NCBI GenBank assembly: GCA_009760855.2
Contig: WPIO01000004.1
Coordinates: 7,046,001 to 7,110,000 of the forward strand
Length of the DNA: 64,000 nt
Direction of reading: 5' to 3'
From: Cristatella mucedo
Lineage: Eukaryota > Bryozoa > Phylactolaemata > Cristatellidae
The notes under the pieces were generated by a model, which did no database searches, was not told where the DNA came from, and saw nothing but the letters and a program-made list of their open reading frames with translations. A program made the translations under genes and the position numbers. Numbering within the stretch: position 1 is the stretch's first letter; every line of letters starts with the position of its first letter. This document shows positions 33,211 to 45,750 of the stretch, piece by piece.

Positions 33211-35468
33211 CGAGGAAGGTTGACGGTTGCATGCATGGACCACAGAGAAGGATTCGTATTCTGTGACCCATCGCAGAGGTAATGAATTGCTGGCTGACTA
33301 CGTACGTGTCAGTGAAGCTTTCTCTGCTAGCCCTAGCTGCTGGCTTTCCCACGCATTCTCTCTAGCGACATAATACTACCACAAGATCAGCCTACAGGCG
33401 ATTCGGCGATGAGCTGGAAGTGGGCGTTTCGGCCATCTGCTGCAGCTATTACTCATTGCCTCAGCAGTTCAGCTGCTTAAGTTTCATAATTCGTCAGTCA
33501 AATCTTCAGCGATCCGGATTAAGGAACCTTTTTTTTACTATTGAAAGCTGCTGGCGGTAAAGTTTTCAGTGATTCTATGGTCGGTATTATTATTCGGTAT
33601 TCCTCACGTCCTCTTTCCCCCTTGGATCACTTTACAAACCTAAGAGGTTCTCCGACAATAAATGGTCAAGGAAAATCGTTGCTGCAGCTCCTATGTTACT
33701 TTAAATTAGGCTTCAAATTTTTTTACCGTCGTTCAATCGAAAGCACCTAGCACATGGTCAATACTCGCATCTGTAATTAAGTAGTTCGCTTAATCGTTCT
33801 TACTCAATTACGCCGAAGGTACGTTCAAGGAATTAATTGTACAAGAACTCAATATGTCATATACTTTATAATCTCTTCATTCATTATTGCATTTTTCGCA
33901 CTTGAGGGCTACCTGATATCGACTGCCATGGGACTGATTGTCCATTTAGGATTTAGGAATTATTCAGTAACGTCTGGATTACCGGTACAGCACTCTACCG
34001 ATTGAGCTATCGTAGTCCTCTTCCTACACAAATCCAGGTGTGGTTTTTTAGAATCACCTTCAAATTTCTATTTAAATAAGCTCGAGCAAATCTGGGTGTC
34101 ACGCGTGAAAAAATTGCCTATTTGTATCTGAAAGTTGGTGGCCAATATTATAATTCAACCATTCAATGACTATAATTCAATAGTTCAATAATTCAATAAT
34201 TAGGCCTCCTATTCGGCGAGCTGGAGTTTATAGCACACACAAAGCTAGTTAGCCAGATGCTAGTTTGCTGCTCCAATTTTGCGAAAAACTCGGAAACTCA
34301 CTCACGACTAATGCAACGTCATTTCCGGCGCTTAATGATCGCTTGCACATAAGCCTCGAGGCAAAAGAACTACCTTGAAAGATTCGCACAGACTGTGCTG
34401 AGAGTGGTGTCCAGCCTGAGATTCACTAAACCAAAGTGTTCCTTTTTTCTCGGCTTAAGTAGTGGCAGGAGGCCCGAACCTTCAATTGACGACGAAGCCA
34501 CAGAAAGCTGGCGCTAGGGTGATTGCAACGAGCCGTAGCTTGACCTTAAGACGTACTATTAATGCTGCGTCTGAATATTCTATTTTAGTATGCCCCTTAT
34601 CGCATTTGTGTGCGAAAAAATCTCAAAGCAATACAACTGCTCCTCGGTAAAAAGCTAATCAATAATAATCGATTAGCCAGACTTGAAACAGCATAAAATA
34701 TTTAGCTTAATGTCAATGTCAACATGGCTTTAACGATTGTCTCTCTTCCTTAGGCCACCTAGAAAGCAGAAACCGGAAAAGAAATCTGCAAGTCTACAAC
34801 TATGTCAACGATCTTCCAGACTAGCCATGCATAGGATCGGCCACACGAGGCTCTGATTTGCTTTGACATTTGTGTCAATTTTTTCGTTCCGGCTTTGTAA
34901 AAAAAGAAGATGATTGGCTCTCGTTTTACGAATATACTGCTGGCAGCAGATTCATGTGTTGGGCTACTTCCATACATGGCATTGTCCTCACAAATGACGA
35001 AGCAAAATGGTGTTTTGATCTGGCTCTGACTATGGAATTTCCTGTCCTACATTCCCTGCTTGCATCTTGATTACGACTTACCTTAATTCTTGGAAGGCCT
35101 GACAAAGTCAGCCGAATTCGGACTGATATCTAAGTTCTCAGCATAACTTTGTCGTACGATTGCTTACGAAGGTGGTTTCTGGCTTCCGCACTTTGACGAT
35201 CTTTGGAGGCATGCTTGGAAGTGCCGAGGCCAGGCAGCCAGTTGTTCGTGGCCTCTCATTTTGGCTAAGCAATTGAGATGTAGCTATGCGCACCTAAATA
35301 AATCTTCTTAGGTACATAAATAGTGTGCATACACTCTATATATTTATTTAAGAGTCTGGACAAGGATAATTTTTGTGTGTGCTAGTTTTCTGTCAGGAAT
35401 GCATAACGTTTAGTCTAAACGTAAATTTCGTAAACCTAGCCTTCCAAAATCGCACATAGAGAAAGAGA

Positions 35469-35469
<1 letters not shown>
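33211..35469. other. Intergenic stretch with one tRNA-like half
   Basis: No gene supported. At about 33975-34020 the minus strand reads GACTACGATAGCTCAATCGG and AGAGTGCTGTACCGG, a tRNA 5' half with A box but no B box. This is probably a SINE head or broken tRNA. Confidence 0.4.
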
Positions 35470-35548
<79 letters not shown>

Positions 35549-35567
35549 CTGGAGAGAAAGAGAAAGG

Positions 35568-35654
<87 letters not shown>
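35470..35654. repeat. Composite (GA)n-(CA)n microsatellite
   Basis: About 120 bp of GA units with three short GGTTGA/GGCTGGA-type interruptions, then ATAT and about 29 CA units (35596-35654). Confidence 0.95.
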
Positions 35655-35657
<3 letters not shown>

Positions 35658-36984
35658 GCACATGTGCTCACTCACACAGGATGAAGACCTACACAATACA
35701 GCCTTGCCAAGAATGTCGCACTCCAAGTATTAGTATAGGGACTAGGTACGGCAGCAGCTGTGCAGTAGGCGATGCCAAATAATGTTATAGTGCTGCTTTG
35801 CAAGTGAACATGAAAGGGAATCATATTACCATAGCACGATCGTCAGCCAGCTCGGCAGAGAGACCTAGTAACTCCATTAAAGGAGCCGGTTTCACAACTT
35901 GGCCACCCAAAGGTCGAAGTGCAGGCTATCGCTTAAAGAAGCAGCCAAACCATACGTGGCTAAAGGCCCAGCTGGCAACCATAACGGCTAAGAACAGGTG
36001 CTTCTTGAAACGGGCCCTCGACGCTTGTTATCTGTACTTGTGGACCTTAACATTGTGAATTGGCCCGCACTGAGTGAAGGCTGCAGCTGCTTTTGGAATG
36101 CTGGGGTGGGAGGGAGAATTGGTTAAACAGGAAGGCATGCTGTGCACCAGATTCGGTTTCTTGGCAATTGAGGGGTTCTGTATGCGAAATGGCATAGATT
36201 CACCTAGTCTTATTCGTCAATACAGCAGGCTGGTCGTTGAAAAAGCACTCGATTCACGAAATCAAAATTCACGTGCTCGCTATATCATTTGATGTATATG
36301 TCTCGTTTAATAGCTTGAGGCACTGAACAACAGCAGCTCTTTCACTCTAGGGCCAGCGGGTCCGGTACTACTGCCACTGCTGGGTGGCATTCAGCTATTT
36401 GTCATATAAAAACAGATAGCCCAATGTGTTGAGCTAACCATAGAGATGCTGCTCAATCTAAAGGAAAAACAGATTAAATTAGAGAATAACCAAGGAAAGG
36501 TCGTGATGCTAGAAGCAAGACACCTAGAAAGACATATAATCGCAGAGTAGTATCACCCAAGATTGAAATGATGAGCTTACTTGTCATTCAAGTGCTTTAT
36601 TAGAGAAATTCCCGCAAAAGACACGCCATCTTAGTTACGGAATAATCACCGACTAACGCACAAATTCATGGGAAAAAACCACTGGCTAAAGCGCAAATGC
36701 ATAGCGGACCATCCGTAGGTTGTATTATAAAGTCAATTCGGCCGAGAGAAGCTTTTCACAGATTCAAGCATGCGTGATAAGTGTTTTAACTATCCCATCG
36801 TTTCACTCTAAAGGTTAATACTCCATCATGCTTCGCTAACAAAAGCAGGCAATTGCTTATGGTTTAAGTATTTCCTATGCTCGAATCGAGTGCACTTTTT
36901 CGACTAATGTCCAGCGCTGGCACTGCAGTAATTGCACATGCCTTTAGCATAATGGCCGAACCCAGGAAGTATTCAAGCGTAATA
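35655..36984. other. Unassigned intergenic stretch
   Basis: Short ORFs only; no repeat family or domain recognised. Confidence 0.4.
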
Positions 36985-37260
36985 AAATATATGTATGTAG
37001 AGCTCCCTGGGAGTACTTAATATATTTCTAGGCACTTTAAATGGACTGTAAAGGAAGCGTGATCAAATGGTCACTAGTAGCATGCAAAATCTCAGCAAGC
37101 ATAAGATGGTTATAGATGGCATGCCCAGTGTTAACGTGTAAATACGATTAGTGGCAGAGTGCATCGTTTCATGTACAGCGTCTGCATGATTAAGTTTAGG
37201 TTTGTAGACTTCCTCCGCAATATCACTCGAAAGGTATTTGCGTCTTAGCTAAGCTCTGAC
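36985..37260 (-). mobile_element. LINE A 3' fragment, decayed
   Basis: Antisense terminal box (CTCCCTGGGAGTACTTAATA, TTTCTAGGCACTTTAAATGG) and 3' UTR phrases; the AAT tail is absent. Confidence 0.5.
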
Positions 37261-37589
37261 GATGCGTGCTGACATTTATAAAAGCGCAATAATGTCCGAT
37301 TCTAAGAAAAGATGAACGTTACAATTGAGCCAATTCAGCTTCTAATATTGTTCAATAACAGCACCATTGAGAACAAAATAATCTGGTAAAAAATAAATCG
37401 CACATTCAAAGTCCTCAATAGGTCCTCACGCAATGTCTTTTAACGATCCATTTACTATCCAGCATCTATGCTCGGCATTAATATTTCCTTTACTCCTCAG
37501 TGCCCTTGCCAATCTGGCTCATACGATGCTGAATTGAGAAAACTATACAAAAGATCAATGCGTTAGTTGCAGAAGCTGGCAGGCCTTCA

Positions 37590-37745
37590 TAGCCCAGGAG
37601 GTAAGATGCTCGCTCTTTACGACCGAGGTCGTGGATTCGAATTAAGTAGCGAGCGATCTTTAATTGCCCACGACAAATGGTGGTGATAGCCGTTAAGGCT
37701 CTTCTACCACGGTAAAGATGAGGCTGTTAAATCAGATAACATTAT
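37590..37745 (+). mobile_element. tRNA-derived SINE, family 2
   Basis: Head CCCAGGAGGTAAGATGCTCG, GAGGTCGTGGATTCGAATTA (B box), body GTGATAGCCGTTAAGGCTCT and tail AGGCTGTTAAATCAG. Confidence 0.7.
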
Positions 37746-39004
37746 CTGATACTGCTCAGGCTGTGCTGCTATTAAGTTTGATAAGATTAGTTCATCTCGC
37801 AGAGTGGCTGTAAGGAAAGAATTTTCTGTGCTTCATAAATATGGCTGTTAAATCAGTTTGCTAATTAACGTTTATCAAATTTTCTCTGAGCCCATCAGTT
37901 ATTGCTGAGAAATGACACCAACCTTTAGGCCAACAAGTTCCTACCAACATATTGGACTCGCTTAACTAACTTGCAGCATCCATCGATACAAAACTCAAAT
38001 TTTGACGCCTGATTACTTTCTCAAATTAAATGACAAAACTCAAACTTATTAGCCACAGACAAATGCATGGTTAATCAGAAATTTGGAAATTGGAAAGCCT
38101 AGTCCCAGAAGTTGACCAGGCCTGTATATCTTCCTCAACATCTGTACTTAATTCACGCATCGCTTTCTCATGTTATCTCTAAATCGATAACCAAATCAAA
38201 TCCATCACGAAGTTTTCTCACATTCAGCGATGCACCCTTAAAATTTACCACAACCTGGATGGTCAATTTACTTACGAAACACTGACTGCAAGTTAGCAAA
38301 TGACTTATTTCAGGTCTTCCTGAACGTCATAATAATCTTTTACCGTTTTCGTCAAACACTGCAGCTAGGATGTCCGTCCGCAACGTCGAAAATGCCACCG
38401 TACTCGATTGGTCACTGGCCGCAGGGGCCGGCCTTCTTCAAGTTCGACTTTGAGGTTCTGCTGCTCACTTGTGATACGCCCCTTCAGTCTCTAATAAGAA
38501 CACGAGCAGCGACAGTAGATTGTTTGCACGGATACCTCAGTAGACTGAATCTCTATTTAGGCGCATTGCGCTCGATGAAAACCGCCGACCAATTGTTAAT
38601 GGCGTGTGTTGAATAGGTTCATTCTTAGGCAGGGGCTCAAAAAGTAACAGATGCGACGCTTTAGATTTTAGGCTAAGCCGCTCAAGAAGGCGCTCGGGGC
38701 CATCGTGAAATCGGACGTCTTGCGCATGCAGCACTCACTTAGTCAAGTGCATGCAAGGAAACGAGGCATACGTGAACTAAAACGCTCAGTTCGCGAATGG
38801 AAATCTTACAAAAGCAGAGTCTTCTTTTGCTGAAACTTGAACGATGTAAGTTTACCATGGGCAGTGCATGAAGCCGGAAGAGAGTTCCAGACATTTGGTG
38901 GATAGGAACTGGAGACCATATCGAAACATTATTTCAATTTGCTATTAGATAGAGCGACAGCACGTTAAAAGACCGAGGATTTCTGATAGATAAAGAGCCT
39001 ATAT
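37746..39004. other. Unassigned stretch, possible LINE B debris
   Basis: The part at about 38800-38930 (GCCGGAAGAGAGTTCCAGAC) looks like minus-strand LINE B-type 3' coding debris; the rest is unrecognised. Confidence 0.35.
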
Positions 39005-39600
39005 TAGATAGAGGTCGTGGCAAACTATCACCCAGTTTCGCTTCTTCCCTTTTTGTCAAAGACTCTTGAAATAACTGTCGCTGCGCAGCTAGTAGCACAC
39101 GTTGAAAAGAATGAAGTGGCAGGAAACTTTCAATCGTGATTTGAGCAGCTGCACTGTCCACTGAAGCTGTTCTCCTCCCTGTTACCAGTGTCATCCTACG
39201 CAGCAACAATGACGGGAATGCCACTGCTCGAGCGGTGCAAGATCTATCGGCTGCCTTCGAAACCATCGATCACGATGTCCAACTTGAAGGATTGAGAACA
39301 GCGATCGGTCTGGTAGACCGAGCACTGGCATGGTTTAAATCGTACTTTCCTGATCGTGTTCAATCCGTGTCGTCTGGAGGGAGGTCAGGTCTCACATGCC
39401 ACGCCAGTCGGAAGCAGGTCTGTCCTCTGACTTTTGTCACTCTCTAATTGTCTTGAACCTCTAGGAAAGGTGATTCGGGCCCATGGACTCACATATCACT
39501 TGTATGCTGACGATACTAAGCTATATTTGTCATTTCAACCGTCTAAATCTCATAGAGAAACTCACTAGAGCGAGTTGTAAGGTGAACGTTTGCCTCGCAG
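39005..39600 (+). mobile_element. LINE B-like RT fragment
   Basis: Plus-strand frames give consecutive RT blocks: NYHPVSLLPFLSKTLE, then VQDLSAAFETIDHDVQL (39235 frame), AWFKSYFPDRVQSVS, and after a frameshift LTYHLYADDTKLYLSFQPSK. The YADD catalytic box is intact, but frameshifts and a lost GxxxG block show it is dead. Confidence 0.7.
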
Positions 39601-39699
39601 AAATACAACCCTAGACTTTGGTTGATTTCCTTAAACTAAACTACGATGAACGGAACTTCTACTCATAGGCCATCCCAGGCTTGTGGCTGGACTTGAAAA

Positions 39700-40130
39700 C
39701 TGTTCTCTTCTAATAGGCAATGCTGTTATGTAAGTATGACGTGTAAGTAAAAGGAAAAAATATGCCGGCATCAGCCAGTGATAGATTATCGATTGTGAAA
39801 TGAAGTGGCCAAACACAGAACCCTAAGATACCACATACGAAAAAGGCTACTCGAATGACCGACAGCCTTTTACTAGTTTGCTTTTGGCCATCATAGGTTC
39901 AAGTATTCCGGATACAAATGGCAGCCTTTTGATACTATGAAAGCTCGTCTGACCTAGGTCGTTTAGCTTCGGACCAATATCAAATTCTGTGGCGACCTTA
40001 CCTTCTCTCAGTGTGATTACAAACATGAGCATCTACTCCGAAATTACTCCAAGGCGTCCTATAATTTACAATTTTAAAAAGTAGCTAGAACCTCACATTT
40101 TCGTAAAAGCATTTAGTGAAATGGTGTAAA
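39700..40130 (-). mobile_element. LINE RT debris
   Basis: AGAACCCTAAGATACCACAT on the plus strand is a decayed complement of the GVPQGSVLG box. Family unclear. Confidence 0.35.
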
Positions 40131-40339
40131 TTGTACATAGTGTGTTTGTGCCAGGTAACTAGCTGCAGTTTATCACGCACCAGTTGACGTAAATCCTTTC
40201 CGTCATTTGTGAAGTGACTATGACTATATTATATTTCTAATGATGCTACGACAGTTTTTGAAATGATATAATTACTTAGTTGATATCTCCATTAAGTAAA
40301 ACCATCTGCTTAGCTTCAAACGACACCAGCTTACTTCCT

Positions 40340-42760
40340 GATAACAATAATAACAATAATAATGATAATACATTGGATATGCCACCCTCAGAGAAAAAAC
40401 CTCTCTCTGTGGACTTTAAATTTACTGCAATGAAAGCATAATTAAATGGTTATTGGTTGCTTGGTCAATAAACGACAAGAATAACATGAATACGGGTGGC
40501 GTGCTCAGATTCAGAATGCGGTTATTGTTAGTAACAGCGTGTACTGTGCCAGAACCCATAGCACATAAAGGTCGAATCACAGAGACCAACTCAATGCTGT
40601 AATAAATAGATAAATAGATACTTTAAGTTTCTTTTTTAAATGTGGTCAAGTCGCAGGATGTCGTTACGCACGTCGTAACTAAGTTCCAGGCTTTAGGAGC
40701 ATATGAACTAAGGGCATAGTCTCCGAAGGATTAAAGGTTTGTTCGAGGTATTTGTAAGAGATTAGATTCCTAAAAACCTGGTGGTACGATGCCTACCTTG
40801 TGGAGGAGTAGATCTGGTTGGTAGGCTGGAGCCAAAGAATGAAGGGATCAAAAAGTGAGCGGCAAAGACCTTGCACTAGATGCGTTGCTTGACTGCGAGT
40901 CAGCACCGGTCGGCGAGAAGTGGTGAGATGTGGCAACTTGAACTCTCACAACAGACAAGCCAAGCTGGAGAGTTTTGCACTTGCTATAAGCACCTGATTG
41001 GGGTAGAGCCGGTAGGGCCAGCAAGCAGTGAGTTACAGAAGTCAAGACGGAATGTCACAAATGCAAGGATCAATTTAGATGTGGTATCCCTGTCTACACA
41101 AGCCTGACTTTTAGCAATGTTGTGTAGCTGAAAGTAGGCAGACTTGACTGTAAAGCTAATGTGGTCGTCTATTGAAAGGTCACTTTGGAACATACATAAG
41201 ACCCAGATTTTGTGCAAATTCAACAGAAGATATGCTGACAGAGCCAATTTTGAGAGTTAACTCCAATTTCTTATTCACGCTTGCTTTGCCCATAACTATT
41301 AGGGTGATTTTATAATCATTTAATTACAAGGTTTTTCTGCTATCCACGTGGGGATGTCATCCATACATGCAGCAAGGTAGTTGAGAGAATTTGACATGCT
41401 GGAGGGCTGGGAGGGATCAAAGCAAATGTCCAACTGGATGTCATTTATGAAAGCCTAGATTTTGCTTGACAATCATATTGGCTCGATGGAGACCTTAAAC
41501 CATGAAGAAAACCGGACTTATCACAATCTAGGCCTTGATGAACTCCACATTTCAGAAGTTCATCGGATGATCTTTGTTCACTCACAGCTCTCCTGTGGAG
41601 GCTCCATTGATATTGAACCTGAATCATTACATTGCGTGCCAGTGATACCCAGGCAAGATGAGAGGCGCTCAACAAGGACTTGGTGATAGATAGTATCAAA
41701 AGCTGCCGAAAGACCGAGCGAAATAACCAAAGAGAGTCTATCTAGGTCTGCATTTGCTAAGTTGGTCATTAGACACCCAGCAATGCCGACTCTGTGGAGT
41801 GACTAGCTAGAAAAACAGATGCGTATTTACTAGCAAGGTTTGAAGTTTCACTGTATGAGTTCAGCTAGTCTGCCACGACTCGTTCCAGTGTTTTTTATAG
41901 GAACGGACTTTTTTAAAGTGCTGGTAAATGAACTGAGTCTAATGACATATTTAAGATATTAGTTATGCATGGCAGCAGCGAATCAATGCATCGTAGAAGC
42001 ACGTCAGTAAGAATTGAGTCTAGGGGACTAGCTGTCTTCTTTGATTGAGATATGAACTTCAGGACGAGGTCACTAGTGACCTGCTCGAATGTAGACATTG
42101 AGGTGCTGCCTGGAATTGAGGGACAGCATTCCTGGTGGACGCTGCTATCTTAGGCATGGACTCCCTGATCTTTTCTATATTCTTGACAAAGACGCCAGGG
42201 AGGAGATCAGCGAGACTATCACAGGGATCAATAGGTGAGGAGCAAACCTGGGAGCGGCTAAGGAGAGCGTTGATCGTAGACATCAACATTCTTGAATTTT
42301 TCATCTGTGATTCAACAAATTGAAGCTAGACTTGGCCTCTGCTACCATGGATTGGTACGATCTACAGTAGTCCTCTTATGCCTGTCGATGGACAGTCAGT
42401 CCTGATCTTCTTTGATTTATCTAGAGGCGTGAAAGAAACAGAAGCCGGTCGGAGTTGCGTCTTTAATTGTCGGGCAGTTTTCCAATTGTAGCCAAGTTAA
42501 GGCGAGCATATTGAGGCCGTTTTCAGAAATAAGGTCACTTATTAATAGGGGTTTATTGAACATTGAGCGAGGATTCCAAAGACAAGCATTAGCTTGGGCC
42601 GAAGGAATAATAGTAGGCCTGATGACCAAGAAGTTAAAGAGATTCGCAGCAACGCTTGAGGAAAAACGCGCTGAGCGGTTTGAGACAATGCTAGAAATAC
42701 CAAACGAACGGGTACTCAGCTCGCACCTCCCACCGAACGAGCAGTGTCTCTGCACGCCGC
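40340..42760 (-). mobile_element. LINE A copy reaching its 5' coding end, internally deleted
   Basis: AAT tail at 40340 and 3' UTR, then post-RT (40984-41247, 61-residue match to the 54 kb copy). RT remnants follow (about 41445-41769, SLGLSAAFDTIYHQVLVERL), the pre-RT linker (42059-42304, DPCDSLADLLPGVFVKNIEK), and finally the endonuclease start (NPRSMFNKPLLISDLI, 42600-42700). Most of the endonuclease between about 42305 and 42417 is missing. Two 245-bp-spaced repeats follow at the 5' side. Confidence 0.75.
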
Positions 42761-43140
42761 ACCGGCCCGCATCGCCTCCGGGATGCTTTTCTTTTGCTTA
42801 TTCTAAATTCATGAATCTTAGCAACAGCAATAATATCTAGGAATGCATTTATAGTTTGATAATGAAGCGATTAAAGGTACGCCATATCTTAACCAACGTG
42901 GCCTAATAGCGCTGCCTCCGGTTTATATTTATCTGTGTTTATGGTTTATTGAGGATTGGGATCGTATCAGTCTCCCACTAAACGAGCAGTGTCTCTGGTC
43001 GCGGCCCCGGCCCCCGCGTCAGCTCTGGGTGCTTTTCTTTTGCTAATGCATAATTCGTGGATCTTAGCGACAGCAATAAAATCTAGGAATGCATTTGAAC
43101 TACGATAACGAATCGATAAATGGTACTCGCGATCGTAACT
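42721..43140 (-). repeat. Two tandem monomers at the LINE A 5' end
   Basis: Segments 42721-42897 and about 42970-43140 are similar throughout (both have ACGAGCAGTGTCTCT, GTGCTTTTCTTTTGCT or a variant, and TCTAGGAATGCATTT), offset by about 245 bp. They lie just upstream of the endonuclease start of the minus-strand LINE. Confidence 0.65.
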
Positions 43141-45029
43141 AATTTTCAGGTTACTAGCCACCGTCGTGTCTAACGAAGCCGCTGAGGTACTGCAGACCCA
43201 GCCTGAAGCAATAAGCGTTTAGATGTTCGTAGAAGCGTAATTGCTTACCCGCTATGGTAAAAACAAACGCATAAGCTTTCAACGTGTCTTAGTTGTATCG
43301 TTAGCCGTATATGATGTTAGCAAGAACTTCAGTTTTCGGAAGATAATTCTGCAACGGACAAGAAATGTTAGTAGCACCCAGTGTCGAGAGGCGAAAAAGT
43401 TTCGCACTTAGTTGTTTACTTGTCCTGCAGTTAATTGATTCCTTAGTTTCAGAGATTGTCATCATTTCCTTCGTTTTTGGGCGCAATGCAGGCTACACAC
43501 GCTAGAAGACCGTGCAGAGAATAAGGCTGTTAAGTAAAAACTAAAGGATGACACGCTAGAGCGAGCCGCCATTCTGTCAACGGCTAAATCCGGAAATTGC
43601 AGCACCCCATGACCTTGCCCGCTATACTGCGGCGAAATTCAAATCCGGGAAGAGCTGGTAGCTAAGTGTGATCAGTGAACCTAGCGGCGCTGACTTTATG
43701 CAATGCAGCTTGGAGAAATTACCACCGGTATATTTCGAGGTGACTTTGGGGATCTCACTTGTTGAGAGCAGACAATTTTGGAAATGTATTCATACTTATG
43801 CTTACCGATAAAAGTAGCTTTAAGTAGATGGCTTGCTTGAGACACTGGAGGAATACTAAGTGTCATCTTCGACAATAAGGAAGCCAATAAAAACATTTTG
43901 TCAAACGGTCTTTTCTTGCGATCCAATCGCAATGCTGAGTTATTCCGGTGTAAATATCAAGTAGTTAAATGGCTCCTATCGTAGTCAACTTCATTTTGTG
44001 AGGCCACGTAATATGCAAAAGCAATAGAAGCATTCAAAATGATAATGGCCTATCGTTCAACTAGATCCACAAGCTCAAATTTGCGACATACTTTATTTAT
44101 GCTGTCTTTTTAAAGTTTTCCTAGAATGCCTATTGCAGAGCTACGTTTCAAATCATGAATTTTTGCATATGATGGAGGTTCTTTATGTGGAGATATTGGG
44201 AGCTCAAACTGAATTATTCTACTAGTCACTCCTTTGTCTAGGTGCAGCCCTTACGATACCTTAAAAAGTCGTAATTTCATTTTCACTAAAAGTTACTATC
44301 CAAACATAGTCGCTGCCTTCTAATATATAGCAGACTTAGAGTACAGGCAACTCGTTGTATCGCCCTAGTTACCGTGGTATCTGTGAATATTTTCACTGGC
44401 CATATCAAGAAGCGTTGTTTTAATCGTCAACTCACTGCTATTGCTTGCATGCTGTTGATCGATTATTGTCAGGTATGTAGATACGCCGAGCTGTGTAAGC
44501 TTCAGGATTTAATTGGATTTAGCGATAGATGAACCTGCTCGGTTTTCTGCATATCATTACAATTAATTTCAATATTCTTTAACATACTTTAGAAGTCTCT
44601 GTATTTACACAAGATTGAGCAGAAGAGAGGGAAATGATGCTAGTTCCTTGCATGTTCTTGAGACATTGCTTTGACAATCATGCTTGCCTTATGAAAAACA
44701 TTTCGAAGAAAACTCTGCAGGTTTACTGGAACTCACTGGTACATTCTAGCGAAGTATATTCGTGTAGACGTGCGCGACATTTAGCGCATCGACGGAAACG
44801 CCTGCCCGCCGCTAGCATCCCACTCTGAAATTGTATTCTCTTACTTCTAAAGTACTCAATGAATAGTATGATTAAAACAAGCGAACAATAATTGGAGCAC
44901 GTTTGCCGAAAAGCTGGTCTACGATGAACAGTAGCTACCGGGAACGGTATATTGCTTTAATACGAATTATAGAGTGCATATTCCTTTCACCGCTACCGAC
45001 GACAAATGAATCTCTTCGCAGACAATTTG
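43141..45029. other. Unassigned intergenic stretch before gene 2
   Basis: AT-rich, short ORFs, no recognised repeat or domain. Confidence 0.4.
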
Positions 45030-45644
45030 CACGCGCTGAGAAGAAGACTCGCCGGTCGGCCGGTCGGTCGGTTGGTGTGTGCACGCGCTCAATCGCAAAC
45101 GGCTCAGCTAAATACAGTCGGTCCGGGCAGCCGTGCGAGCACGTTTGAGACCGGCGGCGGCAGCGGCGAAGGTTTCACTTTCACCTTCCGCGTCCCATTC
45201 GCATGCGGCGAGCGCGACGCAGGATCCGCTAGCCAATCCTATTCGCAGAAGCCTCTGCACCGGCGCATGTGTCGATGGGCATGGCCGGGCATGCCCGGCC
45301 CACCATTCGTCTAATAAAGAATGCTTTGCAGCGGGCGGGCCCGGCAGAACAGCTGCCGACCTTGCCGAATTACGCCGCCGCCGCCGGGCGCTAGTCGCCG
45401 GCAGCACGTGCCGACGCACGTGCTGCCGGCCTCGGACTCGCGCTTCGTTTCCGAAGCGCGTGCATCGACGCGATGCCGTCATGTGACCGAGCGCTCTTCT
45501 GCCCGCCCACTGCCACCCACGCGAGGAGGCGTTACGCCATTTCCTTCATTCGCTCGTCTGCCCACTACCACCCACGAGGCCACTCGGCGGCACGACCTTC
45601 GTTCGCGAGCTGAGCGCGCCAGAGCCAGAACGGAGCCGGCCCGC
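45030..45644 (+). promoter_or_regulatory. CpG-rich promoter region and 5' UTR of gene 2
   Basis: An abrupt rise in G+C and in CpG, with runs such as CCGGTCGGTCGG and CCGCCGCCGCCGGGCG, in an otherwise AT-rich region. It includes a CCAAT box (AGCCAATCCT near 45231) and a perfect hairpin with two CACGTG E-boxes at 45397-45430. It ends at the signal-peptide ATG. No TATA box stands out. The transcription start is not determinable. Confidence 0.6.
45397..45430. promoter_or_regulatory. Perfect inverted repeat with two CACGTG E-boxes
   Basis: Left arm GCCGGCAGCACGTG (45397-45410), 6-base spacer, right arm CACGTGCTGCCGGC (45417-45430); all 14 positions pair. Each arm ends in CACGTG, the core site for bHLH factors of the MYC/USF/CLOCK types. 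Confidence 0.7.
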
Positions 45645-45750
45645 ATGGCGCGCGAAGCGAAGTTGGCTCTCGCTCTGGCGCCTCTTTGGTTCGCCTCCGT
45701 GGGATATTGCTGGAAACCTGCGGCGGCGGCGAAGGACGGCGAAGTTGAAG
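45645..45750 (+). CDS. Gene 2 exon 1: signal peptide
   Basis: ATG at 45645 followed by MAREAKLALALAPLWFASVG, a short basic start and a hydrophobic core, then YCWKPAAAA as a likely cleavage zone around residue 22. Donor GTCAGT at 45751, phase 1. The same frame stays open upstream to an ATG at 45321 inside the CpG-rich block, but a start there would bury the signal sequence after about 108 residues. The context of the chosen ATG is only fair (C at -3, G at +4). Confidence 0.72.

Noticed and set aside
33975-34020. tRNA gene on the minus strand
   Set aside because: Only the 5' half and a mismatched anticodon stem are present; no T arm.
35393-35782. Ser/Leu, Cys/Val and Arg/Glu repeat ORFs
   Set aside because: Translations of GA and CA microsatellites.
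45108-45482. Minus-strand ORF in the CpG-rich block
   Set aside because: Arg/Ala-rich low-complexity product typical of GC-rich DNA; no splice sites or domain.
45321-45644. Upstream in-frame ATG as the start of gene 2
   Set aside because: It would place a 108-residue basic, low-complexity sequence before a clear signal peptide; the CpG-rich composition alone explains the open frame.
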